Shown in pieces: positions 56,107 through 64,000 of a stretch of DNA of 64,000 nt. Position 1 is the stretch's first letter; each line of letters opens with the position of its first letter. Both the position numbers and the translations under genes were made by a program. The notes under the pieces were generated by a model that was not told the origin of the DNA, did not search any database, and saw only the letters and a list, made by a program, of their open reading frames with translations. This DNA is from Hippopus hippopus (taxonomy: Eukaryota > Mollusca > Bivalvia > Cardiida > Cardiidae). The stretch spans positions 620,001-684,000 of the forward strand of contig OX328103.1 in NCBI GenBank assembly GCA_946811185.2. Reading direction: 5' to 3'.

Positions 56107-56138
56107 CTCTCTCTCCCTCTCTCTCTCTCTCTCTCAGA
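56062..56138. repeat. (TCTG)n(TC)n microsatellite
   Basis: About nine tctg units followed by about fifteen tc units. Confidence 0.95.
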
Positions 56139-56329
56139 TTTTTTATACACTACACTGCTCGTCCAAGATGCCATGATTTATTTTCCGCATACATTCTTTC
56201 CACGATAATACATCACTTTTTTTATTGTCTCACCACCCCCTCTTCTCAAACCTTCTTAAAATTCAATTTGATTTTGCTATTCATAGTGATGACAGGAAAT
56301 GATAAATTGCAATATCTTATACTTCTTTA

Positions 56330-56539
56330 CTTGACATAGAATTTGTCCACATTGAAAGCATTAACAGACAACAGTTCAAAATGTGGATTAAATGATGGAA
56401 TTTGTCTTTTATAGAATAGAAAACATTGTGGGAAAAGGAGAAAATGCTGGTTACCAGCATTTTCTCCTTTTCCCACGATGTTTTTAGAGGCTTCTTTTTC
56501 AGGGTCATTAAAGCTCGGGATTGTGTGGTAAAGGGTTAA
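56330..56539. repeat. family B MITE
   Basis: Perfect centre aatgctggttaccagcattt, right end gtgtggtaaaggg then TTAA shared with the next copy. Confidence 0.85.
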
Positions 56540-56610
56540 CTCTTTACCAGACGACAAAAATTTAGACTTGTCCATTTTGAAAGTGTTTGCAGACGACAGT
56601 AACATGTCGA
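56536..56610. repeat. family B MITE, truncated, sharing TTAA
   Basis: TTAACTCTTTACCAGACGAC, acttgtccattttgaaagtg, then lost. Confidence 0.8.
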
Positions 56611-56639
56611 GTTACCTTAAAAAAAATTGATATGGGATA

Positions 56640-56828
56640 CAGAGCTCCAGATAGAGGGAGTGATTTTGTTTCAAAATTGAAAATATGAATTATTCTCACC
56701 TAAACCCTATGTTGAGGGTACTCATTAGAATCGTCGTCGAGACGATTCTAATGAATACCCACAACATAGGGTTTGGAAGAAAAATAATGGATTTAGAATA
56801 CCATCACTCCCTCTTATCTGGCGCTCTG
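56640..56828. repeat. 189-bp foldback element
   Basis: Outer arms cagagctccagatagaggga / ctcttatctggcgctctg; inner near-perfect arms aaaccctatgttg / caacatagggttt around acgattctaatga. Confidence 0.85.
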
Positions 56829-56984
56829 ATGGGATTGATATTGTAGAAAATGTGTTTTCAACAGCCGGATCGTCAAACGCAGGATCTGGTGTAGCGTTGA
56901 GGTGAAAAGAGCAATGGCCTAGTCGCTGATCTTATTTTAGAACTGGGCCCAATCCTTGATACCTCAATAGTTAATGAGCATAGC

Positions 56985-57240
56985 TAGTCAATTATGGGTT
57001 GTGAGTTTAAACCTCGGCACGGCCGAAATTCTTGCTGATGGTCGATCAAAGTCACTGCGATAGGAACTATTCCCTCCTTGTTGCTGAATATTGTTTTGAC
57101 TTTCTGTCGCAGAAGCAGCCAGTTGCTTAGAAAAGGTGTTCTGCACCGTATTACATACAGAAACACCAAATATATGCATGAAAGGTGCACTGTCCCTCTT
57201 GACATAGCTAAAATACTAGGTTGAACCACTACTCAAAATA
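56985..57240 (+). mobile_element. SINE, diverged
   Basis: gttaatgagcatagctagtc, box B-like gtgagtttaaacctc, cgcagaagcagccagttgct body, tail aaaataaag. Confidence 0.6.
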
Positions 57241-57254
57241 AAGTACATAAAGTT

Positions 57255-57670
57255 GAGCCAAGATCTGGCAAAGGGGGCTAAATGCATCTGTATGATGCAT
57301 GATACCAGGCAAGTCATCACAGATTTTTGGATTCATAAAATCCATTTAGTCTAACGATTGACTGAATCATGAGGAAGAGTGGTCCTTTGATATGCAGAAA
57401 ATGAAATGTACCAATAACAAAGTTTCGACCCATGTCAGCCTGCGCAGTGCGCGCAGGCTGACCTGGGTCGATACTTTTTGTTATTAATCAATTTTCTGCA
57501 GCTCATAAGACCAGTGTACCTGATTACTCAGTCGTCTGTTATACAAAATGGATTCCATGGATCCATAATACAGTAATAACTTGCTTGGTAGCATGCATCA
57601 TGGAGATGTACTTGCTTGCTATCATCCATCACGGAGATGCATTAAGCCCCCTTTTGCCAGAACATGACTC
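57255..57670. repeat. family A MITE, full two-armed form (416 bp)
   Basis: Both arms are complete: gattgactgaatcatgagg at the left and tgattactcagtcgtctg at the right, around core cagcctgcgcagtgcgcgca. The ~260-bp copies elsewhere are this form with one arm deleted. It also has a short duplication, gagatgtacttgcttg. Confidence 0.9.
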
Positions 57671-57881
57671 AGTTATTTTGAGAACAGCATTGAACACTAC
57701 AAAAACACAAAGAAAATGAGAGCTCCTGGGCTTGGCAAAAGGTTCTAAAAGCCAAGACTCTAACAGCAACAAAACATTTATATAACCTAACAGACCCATT
57801 TACTATCACAAACCATTATATATAACTCTGCATTCGTGGATTACATAAGTTGAACTCTATACTATATAAAATTGTTTCGGA

Positions 57882-58045
57882 GCAGTCCAAATTAAAAGCA
57901 TATGCAGACGACAAATCAAATGCTGCTAAAACGATAATATTTGTTTCCGCAAGATTAAAAAACATTGTGGTAAAAAGAGAAAATGATGGTTACCATCTGG
58001 TAGCCATCATTTTCTCCTTTTTCCACAATGTTTTATAAAGCCATA
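57882..58045. repeat. family B MITE
   Basis: gtccaaattaaaagcatatg, gatggttaccatctggtagc centre with an extra short inverted duplication, ttccacaatgtttt. Confidence 0.75.
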
Positions 58046-58064
58046 CTAACTAGACTAATCCACG

Positions 58065-58175
58065 AACCAATCCAAATGGACTCTGGAATCATTTGCAGAC
58101 AACAAATCAAATGCTGCTAAAACTGGTTACCAGCAATTTCTCCTTTTTCCCCAATGTTTTCTAAAGCCGTACTAA
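58065..58175. repeat. family B MITE fragment
   Basis: catttgcagacaacaaatca, ggttaccagcaatttctcct. Confidence 0.65.
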
Positions 58176-58179
58176 TAAG

Positions 58180-58290
58180 AGTAGTCTAAATTGAAAGCAT
58201 TTGCAGACGGCAAATCAAACTATGCTCAGACGATGGGGCTGGTTTTTGGAATATTAGAAAACACCGTGGGAAAAAGAGAAAATGGTAGTA
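58180..58290. repeat. family B MITE fragment
   Basis: gtctaaattgaaagcatttg, gaaaacaccgtgggaaaaag. Confidence 0.65.
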
Positions 58291-58370
58291 TCTAAAACAA
58301 CTCCCGATTTAGAATAGTGTAGATCCATGACCAGACTGCACTGTCCGCAATAGCGCAAAGCAACTTCCGG

Positions 58371-58784
58371 TATCAGCTAGGTCGCTAAATCTATTTTTTT
58401 TTAATCTGATTTTTTTGCCAGTGACTAACACTTGGACTGACCGCAAAATAACAAGATTGCCATCTTCACAATATTTTTCATATTTTTGATTTGTATCATA
58501 TAAATTCAAATGCATTTTCACACCCGCTTTGTTTATATTTGGCAGCTATTGGGCCTTTAAGAAAGTCATTTGTGACTTTAAGGGGCATACAAATCAGACC
58601 GAATATTATTCTTGCTTTGCGATCCTGGGAAGCAAGACTTTTGATAAAATTGTGAACGGATAAAAATGGTATAATTTTGAACTTTATTCCTATATTTTTT
58701 TCCCCACCTATACACAGACTAAGTCCGTCATTTCAGGCTAGGTTTTATAGGTCGTCTGCAAACAACGGACAGAGTGATTAAATT
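58371..58784. other. spacer without recognised gene
   Basis: Starts just after a family C half motif (gtgtagatccatgaccagac, 58317). Nothing else supported. Confidence 0.5.
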
Positions 58785-59095
58785 TGCGTTTATTTATCGT
58801 CGCCACCGGTTGCTCATATGGGCGATGCTCAGCCACCCACCCCCTCCCCTCTGCTGAAGGCTGTTAGTTTTGTTACGGGGGATAGTGCAAGATACAGGGC
58901 GAAACCCATCTCTCAAGTTACGCCCGTTACTTTGACGTGCTAGCACCGTCCCATGGAACCTCGGCTTAACGTCTCATCCGAAAGACTACTAGTAATTTTA
59001 GATGGCCAGCCGTGGGAATCGAACCCACAACGTCAACTGACCCGATACATCAGCTTCACGAGTCGTACGCTCTTCCAACTGAGCTATGCGGGCTG
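58785..59095 (-). mobile_element. tRNA-headed SINE, second family
   Basis: Minus-strand head cccgcatagctcagttggaa with box B gtgggttcgattcccac, a very tRNA-like region; body gttacgggggatagtgcaag. Paired with 8285-8603. Confidence 0.85.
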
Positions 59096-59330
59096 GTCGT
59101 AACGAATAGGTCTAAGACTATGGCGTTTATATACATTGACGAGGGCGAAATGAGTGGAATGGACTTATTGACGCAATATTTCTAAAGGTGATAGTTTGCA
59201 ATTTTGAAGAGTGATGAGGCGAGGGTGACCACTGAGTAAATAGATACCTGAAGGATTACATTTAAGATGTTCTGTGCAGTCTGATCTTGATCTACACACT
59301 CCACTAAAACAAATAAAGATGGGTGTATCC

Positions 59331-59535
59331 CTTAACCCTGCACACCGGAGTTTTACCATCCTAGAAAAAGAAGGCTCTTTTAAAACATTGCGAGCAAAGG
59401 AAAAAAAAGTTCTGTAAAACTTTGAGAGAAAAGAAGAAAATGCTGGTAACCAGCATTTTCTTCTTTTCCCACAATGTTTTACACTTGTTCTAAGACAATT
59501 TGTACCATTTAGGCCGCGTTTAACTTGTCGCCTTC
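59331..59535. repeat. family B MITE
   Basis: TTAACCCTGCACACCGGAGT at the left, centre aaatgctggtaaccagcatt. The gagaaa block is duplicated near 59395. Confidence 0.75.
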
Positions 59536-59554
59536 TGTTGCGTTGAATTTGGTT

Positions 59555-59780
59555 GGTTGATTGATTGATTGATTGGTGTTTCATGCTCGGATTTCTACTT
59601 TTATCAGTCATATCACGACGACAGCTCACATATTCATGTATTTCCTGGGTTTCATCAGTACTAGGCTAGGGCTCTGAAATTTCTTCTCCTACATAGAACC
59701 CATTGGATCAAGTACGGCTCGAGCCCGGGGCCTCCAGGTCACGAGTCCTACACTATACCACTGAGCCAGGCAGGAATCCG
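59555..59780 (-). mobile_element. tRNA-headed SINE, third family
   Basis: Minus-strand head cctgcctggctcagtggtat, box B-like gggctcgagccg, 3' end with a (gatt)n tail. Confidence 0.7.
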
Positions 59781-59820
59781 CTTTGGATTTAGACCAAATT
59801 CCCAAATTTGTCCAAAAAAA

Positions 59821-60028
59821 CTTACCCCGTATCCTGCTATAAATTAAATGCAACGTTCAAGCCGATAGTATGAACCCGAATTATGCTGTTTTAAACTTTT
59901 GTTAGGAGAAATATCTCCTTGTCGGACAGTGTAGATCCAAGATCAGACTGCACGTTCTGTGCAGTCTGATCTTGATCTACACTGTCCGCAAAAGGTCAGT
60001 GAGTAGCGCTAAGAAGCCTAAAGATTAA
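59821..60028. repeat. family C MITE, minus orientation, near full length
   Basis: cttaccccgtatcctgctat at the left; near-perfect hairpin gtagatccaagatcagactg / cagtctgatcttgatctaca; agtagcgctaagaagcctaa at the right. Confidence 0.85.
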
Positions 60029-60373
60029 GAACAAAAGAAGCATGGCTGTACTTACATAATACAAACATGCATTTTACGTAACAAACCCACATTGTATTGT
60101 CTATTTTCATTGTCAAGGTTAAAATCACTCAAATTACGGTTCACAATATAAGTTAATTAGATTTTTTTTTTCCAACCGGTGTGGAAAAATGTAGGCCGTC
60201 TACGTTTTACGTAACTGAATCTTCCACCCATTTCTTTTCTTTGGACAGATCTTAATCCTTCTTTAAGCTAGTATTTCATTATTACAGATTTTTGTAACAG
60301 AATACACTCGATTTTCTGTTAGAAAACATTATATTTTGGGTTCACCCTCCAAATATATACGCATGAATATATA

Positions 60374-61173
60374 CTCCTCACAAAAAGTTAAGCAACAATG
60401 AATTACTGTTGCACCAGAATTTTAATATTACACATATAGACAATTTCACTGTATAAATGTAATGAGTATTGAATTACAAACCAGTCCAAGCAATTCTGTA
60501 CTTCTATCAGATAATGTTTCTCACAGGCTTTTAAAGTAAGGCACTGTCTAAATCCAAATTCAAAAAAGTGGTATACTACCCAGATGTTTTAAAATCTCTA
60601 AAATTTGCTCAATCTGCACGAATCAGTACACGGTATGACCACCATTAGCACGAATACAAGCTTGAACTCTTCTGGGCAATTTGAGTGGCCAGCAAGATCT
60701 CCAGATCTCAATCCGATTGAGCATGCGTAAGACATTCTCGAAAGGCGTGTCAGATGGAAATGTTAGGCCTCAGAACCTCCAAAACATTGAGCAACTCTTG
60801 AGTCAGGAATGGCTGGATATTCCACAACAACAGCAGGACGGTTTGATCTGGTCAATGCCCAGAAGAGTTCAAGCTTGTATTCGTGCTAATGGTGGCCATA
60901 CCGTGTACTGCCTGTGTCCCAGTTGCAGATTGACCGAATTTTACAGATTTTAAAACATCTGGGTAGTATACTACTTTTTTGCATGTGGATTTAGACAGTG
61001 CCTTACTTCAAAAGCCTTAAAGTGAGAAAACATTATCTGATAGAAGTACAGAATTGCTTGGACTGGTTTGTAACTCAATACTCATTACATTTATACAGTG
61101 AAATTGTCTATATGTGTAATAATAAAATTCTGGTGCAGCGGTAATTCATTGTTGCTTAACTTTTTGTGAGGAG
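60374..61173 (+). mobile_element. Tc1/mariner remnant with inverted-duplicated 3' end
   Basis: Ends ctcctcacaaaaagttaagc / gcttaactttttgtgaggag are flanked by TA. The unpaired middle encodes the C-terminal transposase block in frame on the plus strand: WPARSPDLNPIEH (from about 60686), then after a stop EWLDIP...SMPRRVQACI...GGHT (to about 60905), diagnostic of Tc1-type transposases. Two in-frame stops and loss of the N-terminal two thirds make it non-functional. The arms (60374-60678 and about 60850-61173) include transposase coding sequence on both sides, so the left arm is an inverted copy of the 3' end rather than the original 5' end. Confidence 0.9.
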
Positions 61174-61175
61174 TA

Positions 61176-61510
61176 TATAAACACTTTACTGAGAAGCATA
61201 GTTAAAAATTGTTTTCGTTTTGAAAAATGAATACGTGGAATGCTGTGACAATGAGTGAAGAAATTTCTGTAGAAATTCTCCATTTTTGTCATATCACTCT
61301 ACTATTTTTCTTATAGCTAAACCTTTTAACTTTCAGTTAAATGATGGATTATCATTAAATAATCAAAAACCATGTCGGCTACTCCTGTTTTACTCACCTT
61401 ACCGTACTTCGACTGTACTAACATAATTACAAAAACTTGTTTGTGAGAATCTGATGATGAAGATCTGTCAAGATCAAGTCTTGAACGAAGGATTTATCTA
61501 TTTATCAATC
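61176..61510. other. AT-rich spacer
   Basis: Nothing supported. Confidence 0.5.
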
Positions 61511-61514
61511 TATC

Positions 61515-61699
61515 TGTATACTGCTAAATAAATTAAAATTTCAAGCGAATAGTAAAAACCTGAATAATGCTGATTCGAATTTTTTTTTTGAGAGAAAATA
61601 TCTCCATAGCAGACAGTGTAGATCCGATATCAGACTGCACGTTCTGTGTAGTCTGATCTTGATCTACACTGTCTGCAAAAGGTCAGTGAGTCGCGCTAA
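61515..61699. repeat. family C MITE, minus orientation, split by a LINE
   Basis: atactgctaaataaattaaa, gtagatccgatatcagactg / agtctgatcttgatctacac, gtcagtgagtcgcgctaa. The missing end (ctaagtagcctaagggttaa) is found at 63676-63695. Confidence 0.85.
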
Positions 61700-62968
61700 A
61701 TAAATAAATGTGGTAAAGGAATTTTTGTTTCAAACGAAATTCGTGAACTGTATGCGTTAATGTTTGCAGACGATATATCCAGCTTTTCGGATACTGTTTT
61801 ACGCCTCCAAAAACAAATAGATTGTATATCAGATTACACTAAAATTAAGGGTATGAAAATCAACGCAGACAAAACGAAGATAGTTGTATTTCGAAATGGT
61901 GGAATTGTGAAAAAAACAGAGCGATGGTTTTTGGACGGCAAACCGTTAGAAATCGTACCTTTTTATAAATATCTAGGGGTGTACTTTACACCTAAACTAT
62001 CATGGTCTGTTACTCTAGACAAACTATCCTTACAAGCGACTAAAGCCTCACATAATATTTTTAGATACCAAAAGAAATTTGGAAACATCGGGGCAAAAGA
62101 TACATTTAAAATTTTCGACGCGACAGTTAAGCCGATCCTTTGCTATGCATCCAGCATTTGGGGCCATTCTTACAACAAGAAGGTAGAAACAGCACATATT
62201 AAGTTCTGTAAGCGATACTGTTTACTATACAATAACTGTCCTGATGCGTTTGCGCTGAGTGAATGTGGCAGACTTCCATTATGTACAACCTATATGTATA
62301 ACTGTATTAAGTACTGGTTACATCTACTTCGCCTTGAGCCCCATAGATATCCAAAACAATGCTATGACATGATATTTCAACTTGATAATGCTGGTAGAGA
62401 CACTTGGGCCACCTCAGTTAAGCAATTATTGTATAGCTTTGGTTTTGGATACGTATGGCTGGCTCAGGGCGCGGGAGACCACCAAATATTTTTGAATACT
62501 TTCAAACAAAGGTTAATTGATTGTTATAGCCAAAAGATGCACAGTGAAATAGAATCGACGTCAAAAGGCAAACATTACCAGAACTTTAAGTCACTTTTAA
62601 CAGTAGAAAAGTATTTATCTATAAATCTGAATTATGACTTAAAAAAGGTACTTGCTAACTTTAGATGTTCTTGTCACCAGTTAATGATTGAAAAGGGCAG
62701 ACACCTAGGCATTGACAGAGAGTTAAGGTACTGTCCGCTTTGTCTTACCCTAAATGTTCGGGTTGTTGAAGATGAGTTGCACTTCTTTCTTTATTGCAAT
62801 TTTTACGAAAATATCCGCAAAGTCTATTTTCTACCTAAATGGTTACAAAACAGGACATCCGAATCCTTCTATGATATAATGTCTTCAAAAGATCAAGACT
62901 GTATATTTCGCATGGCTAGATATTTATTGTCTGCATTTAAGGTGAGACAAGACATTTTAGACCCTTGA
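61700..62968 (+). pseudogene. non-LTR retrotransposon reverse transcriptase, C-terminal part
   Basis: Reverse transcriptase copies the LINE RNA at the target site. The frame is open from 61700 to the stop at 62966-62968, so nothing internal is broken; the gene is incomplete only at its 5' end. Visible: catalytic motif FADD (about 61763-61774), motif D-like GMKINADKTKIVVF, motif E-like YKYLGVYF, the long connection region, and a C-terminal zinc-binding cluster CPLC...HFFLYC (near 62730-62800), common in ORF2 proteins of jockey/CR1/I-type LINEs. Endonuclease and RT motifs 1-4 are missing. Exact clade not determined. Confidence 0.85.
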
Positions 62969-63308
62969 AAAAAAAAATTATCTTATTACTTCTCTCTGTC
63001 ACATAACTTGAAATTAACATGTTTATTTATTGTAGGCCAGGGGCCTAAACCAATGACTAATCTTTATATTCTTTTGTTTATTGTATTTAATTGTTTACTT
63101 TTAGCAGCTATTGAACCTTTGAACTTTGGTGGGCTAAAATGATAAAACAAAACTATTCAGTCAAGAAATGCAGTCAAGGTAACGCTTTTTTTGGTTGTTT
63201 TTTCGGCTGAAATAGTTAAAAAGGAAACAGAGGACGGACCGCATATTCCGTGCAGTCTGTACTTGATCTACACTGTTGTATTAATATCCGTTATAGGATG
63301 TGAACATT

Positions 63309-63525
63309 TTAACCCTTTTCCTAAAATAATGGTTTTTACAACCCATGAGAATGGAGGCTTTTGAAAGCATTGGCATAAAGGGAGAAATTGCTGGTAACCA
63401 GCGTTTTGTCCTTTCCCCAAAATGTTTTCTACTCTTCCAAAGTAATGTTTTTCTCATTTCTTCAGTTACATTGACTTTAACATCTACAAATTTGCTTTCA
63501 ATTCAGACAAGTTTAAAATCTTGTT
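63309..63525. repeat. family B MITE
   Basis: TTAACCCTTTTCCTAAAATA, centre attgctggtaaccagcgttt, right part tttgctttcaattcagacaa. Confidence 0.75.
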
Positions 63526-63599
63526 GAGAACTAGCAGTTCTATACAGATTCGCTGTAAATCGGTCACTCAACTTGATGGTATGAATTATGCTTGTAAAA

Positions 63600-63675
63600 A
63601 TTTGTATTGTAGGCCGGAGGCCTAAATTACTAAATAAAAGTATTGTATTGTATTGTATTGTATTGTATTGTATTG
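63600..63675. repeat. LINE 3' end with (TATTG)n
   Basis: ttgtaggccggaggcctaaa, then ctaaataaaagtattg and about eight tattg units. Confidence 0.85.
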
Positions 63676-63695
63676 CTAAGTAGCCTAAGGGTTAA
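63676..63695. repeat. displaced end of the family C MITE at 61515
   Basis: ctaagtagcctaagggttaa completes the MITE terminus, including its TTAA. Confidence 0.8.
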
Positions 63696-63880
63696 TCCTA
63701 AGGTAGTGAAGTGCGATCCAAAGCGCTCTCGCGGACAGTGTAGATCAAGATCAGACTGCACAGAACGTGCAGTCTGATCTTGGATCTACACTGTCCGATA
63801 CTCGAAGTGTTGAAACTGCAATGTATGGGTTTTAGTATTGGATTTAAAGTTTTCTTTTTACTAGGTCTGCAAGTATAGCT
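63696..63880. repeat. family C MITE
   Basis: gcggacagtgtagatcaaga, arms gatcagactgcac / gtgcagtctgatc with aagaacg-type loop, ctgtccgatactcg. The right end is eroded. Confidence 0.8.
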
Positions 63881-64000
63881 CTTTTCCAAACGACAAAATT
63901 TTAAACCTGTCCAAATTGGAAGCATTTGCAGACAACAAAATAAATGTGACTCCAAATATGACATTTGTCTCAGGAAGGGTAGACACTAGACAGCATTGTG
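63876..64000. repeat. family B MITE, cut by window end
   Basis: gctcttttccaaacgacaaa, acctgtccaaattggaagca tttgcagac, gacagcattgtg. Confidence 0.8.

Larger units (their letters stand above)
61700..63675 (+). mobile_element. 5'-truncated LINE with (TATTG)n tail
   Basis: Starts in the middle of the reverse transcriptase frame exactly at the MITE break and ends in about eight tattg units. CTAA at 61696-61699 and 63676-63679 is the likely short target duplication. The 3' region holds a diverged family C piece (63225-63285) and a family B MITE (63309-63525), and two copies of ttgtaggcc.gggcctaaa (63033, 63607), so two LINE 3' ends may be stacked. Confidence 0.75.

Noticed and set aside
58985..59095. 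tRNA gene
   Set aside because: Good box A and box B, but the region continues into a SINE body shared with 8285-8603 and lacks a credible full cloverleaf, so it is a SINE head.
60681..60953. 90-aa ORF as a gene
   Set aside because: It is the residual C-terminal part of a broken Tc1-type transposase, annotated within that element.

Overview
The window is animal nuclear DNA, most likely from a bivalve mollusc. The organism is inferred, not proven. The reasons are the absence of bacterial-style gene packing, many short tRNA-headed SINEs, hundreds of bases of microsatellite, and foldback repeats with a GC-rich 'gtcagcctgcgcag' core that I associate with heterodont bivalves. I found no convincing host exon. 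Almost everything recognisable is mobile DNA or tandem repeat, so this is a heavily invaded intergenic or intronic region.

Region by region. Bases 1-3000 hold the right part of a decayed Polinton/adintovirus-type element: a family B (protein-primed type) DNA polymerase broken by two stops and a frameshift, and a convergent minus-strand gene with a C-terminal RING finger, broken by one stop. Bases 4.8-6.2 kb are a ~61-bp minisatellite split by a SINE. From 6.2 to 37.7 kb there is a dense mosaic of four short non-autonomous families. Family A is a foldback of about 260-416 bp (ends 'gagccatgctctg'). Family B is about 200-240 bp (ends CCCTTTACCA, central aaaatgctggtaaccagcatttt hairpin, TTAA flanks). 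Family C is about 210 bp (central gatcagactgcac...gtgcagtctgatc hairpin, TTAA flanks). Family D is a relative of A. SINEs, small palindromes and purine tracts are scattered between them.

The most striking object is at 37,750-50,053, a 12.3-kb element with terminal inverted repeats of 3.7 and 4.1 kb. Identical 6-bp CATAGA duplications flank it and it is inserted inside a family B MITE. Its arms look identical except for about six extra units of a ~64-bp tandem array. Each end carries a perfect 24-bp-arm hairpin. The 4.5-kb core holds two intact minus-strand ORFs (a coiled-coil/basic protein and a CCHC zinc-knuckle protein) and scrambled, broken pieces of a family B DNA polymerase. A TATA-plus-leader cassette sits before the 220-aa gene and is repeated inside both arms, before a short ORF. 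The 6-bp duplication, AG/CT termini and polymerase pieces point to a Polinton/Maverick-derived, probably non-autonomous element with unusually large arms.

From 50 to 64 kb the MITE mosaic resumes. It includes a 1.4-kb TTAA-flanked element that shares its TTAA with a neighbouring MITE, a Tc1/mariner remnant whose arms arose by inverted duplication of the transposase 3' end (60.4-61.2 kb), and a 5'-truncated LINE reverse transcriptase inserted into a family C MITE (61.7-63.7 kb). Nested insertions allow relative dating: the MITEs are older than the giant element and the LINE. Coordinates of the short repeats were read by eye and may be off by several bases at the ends.
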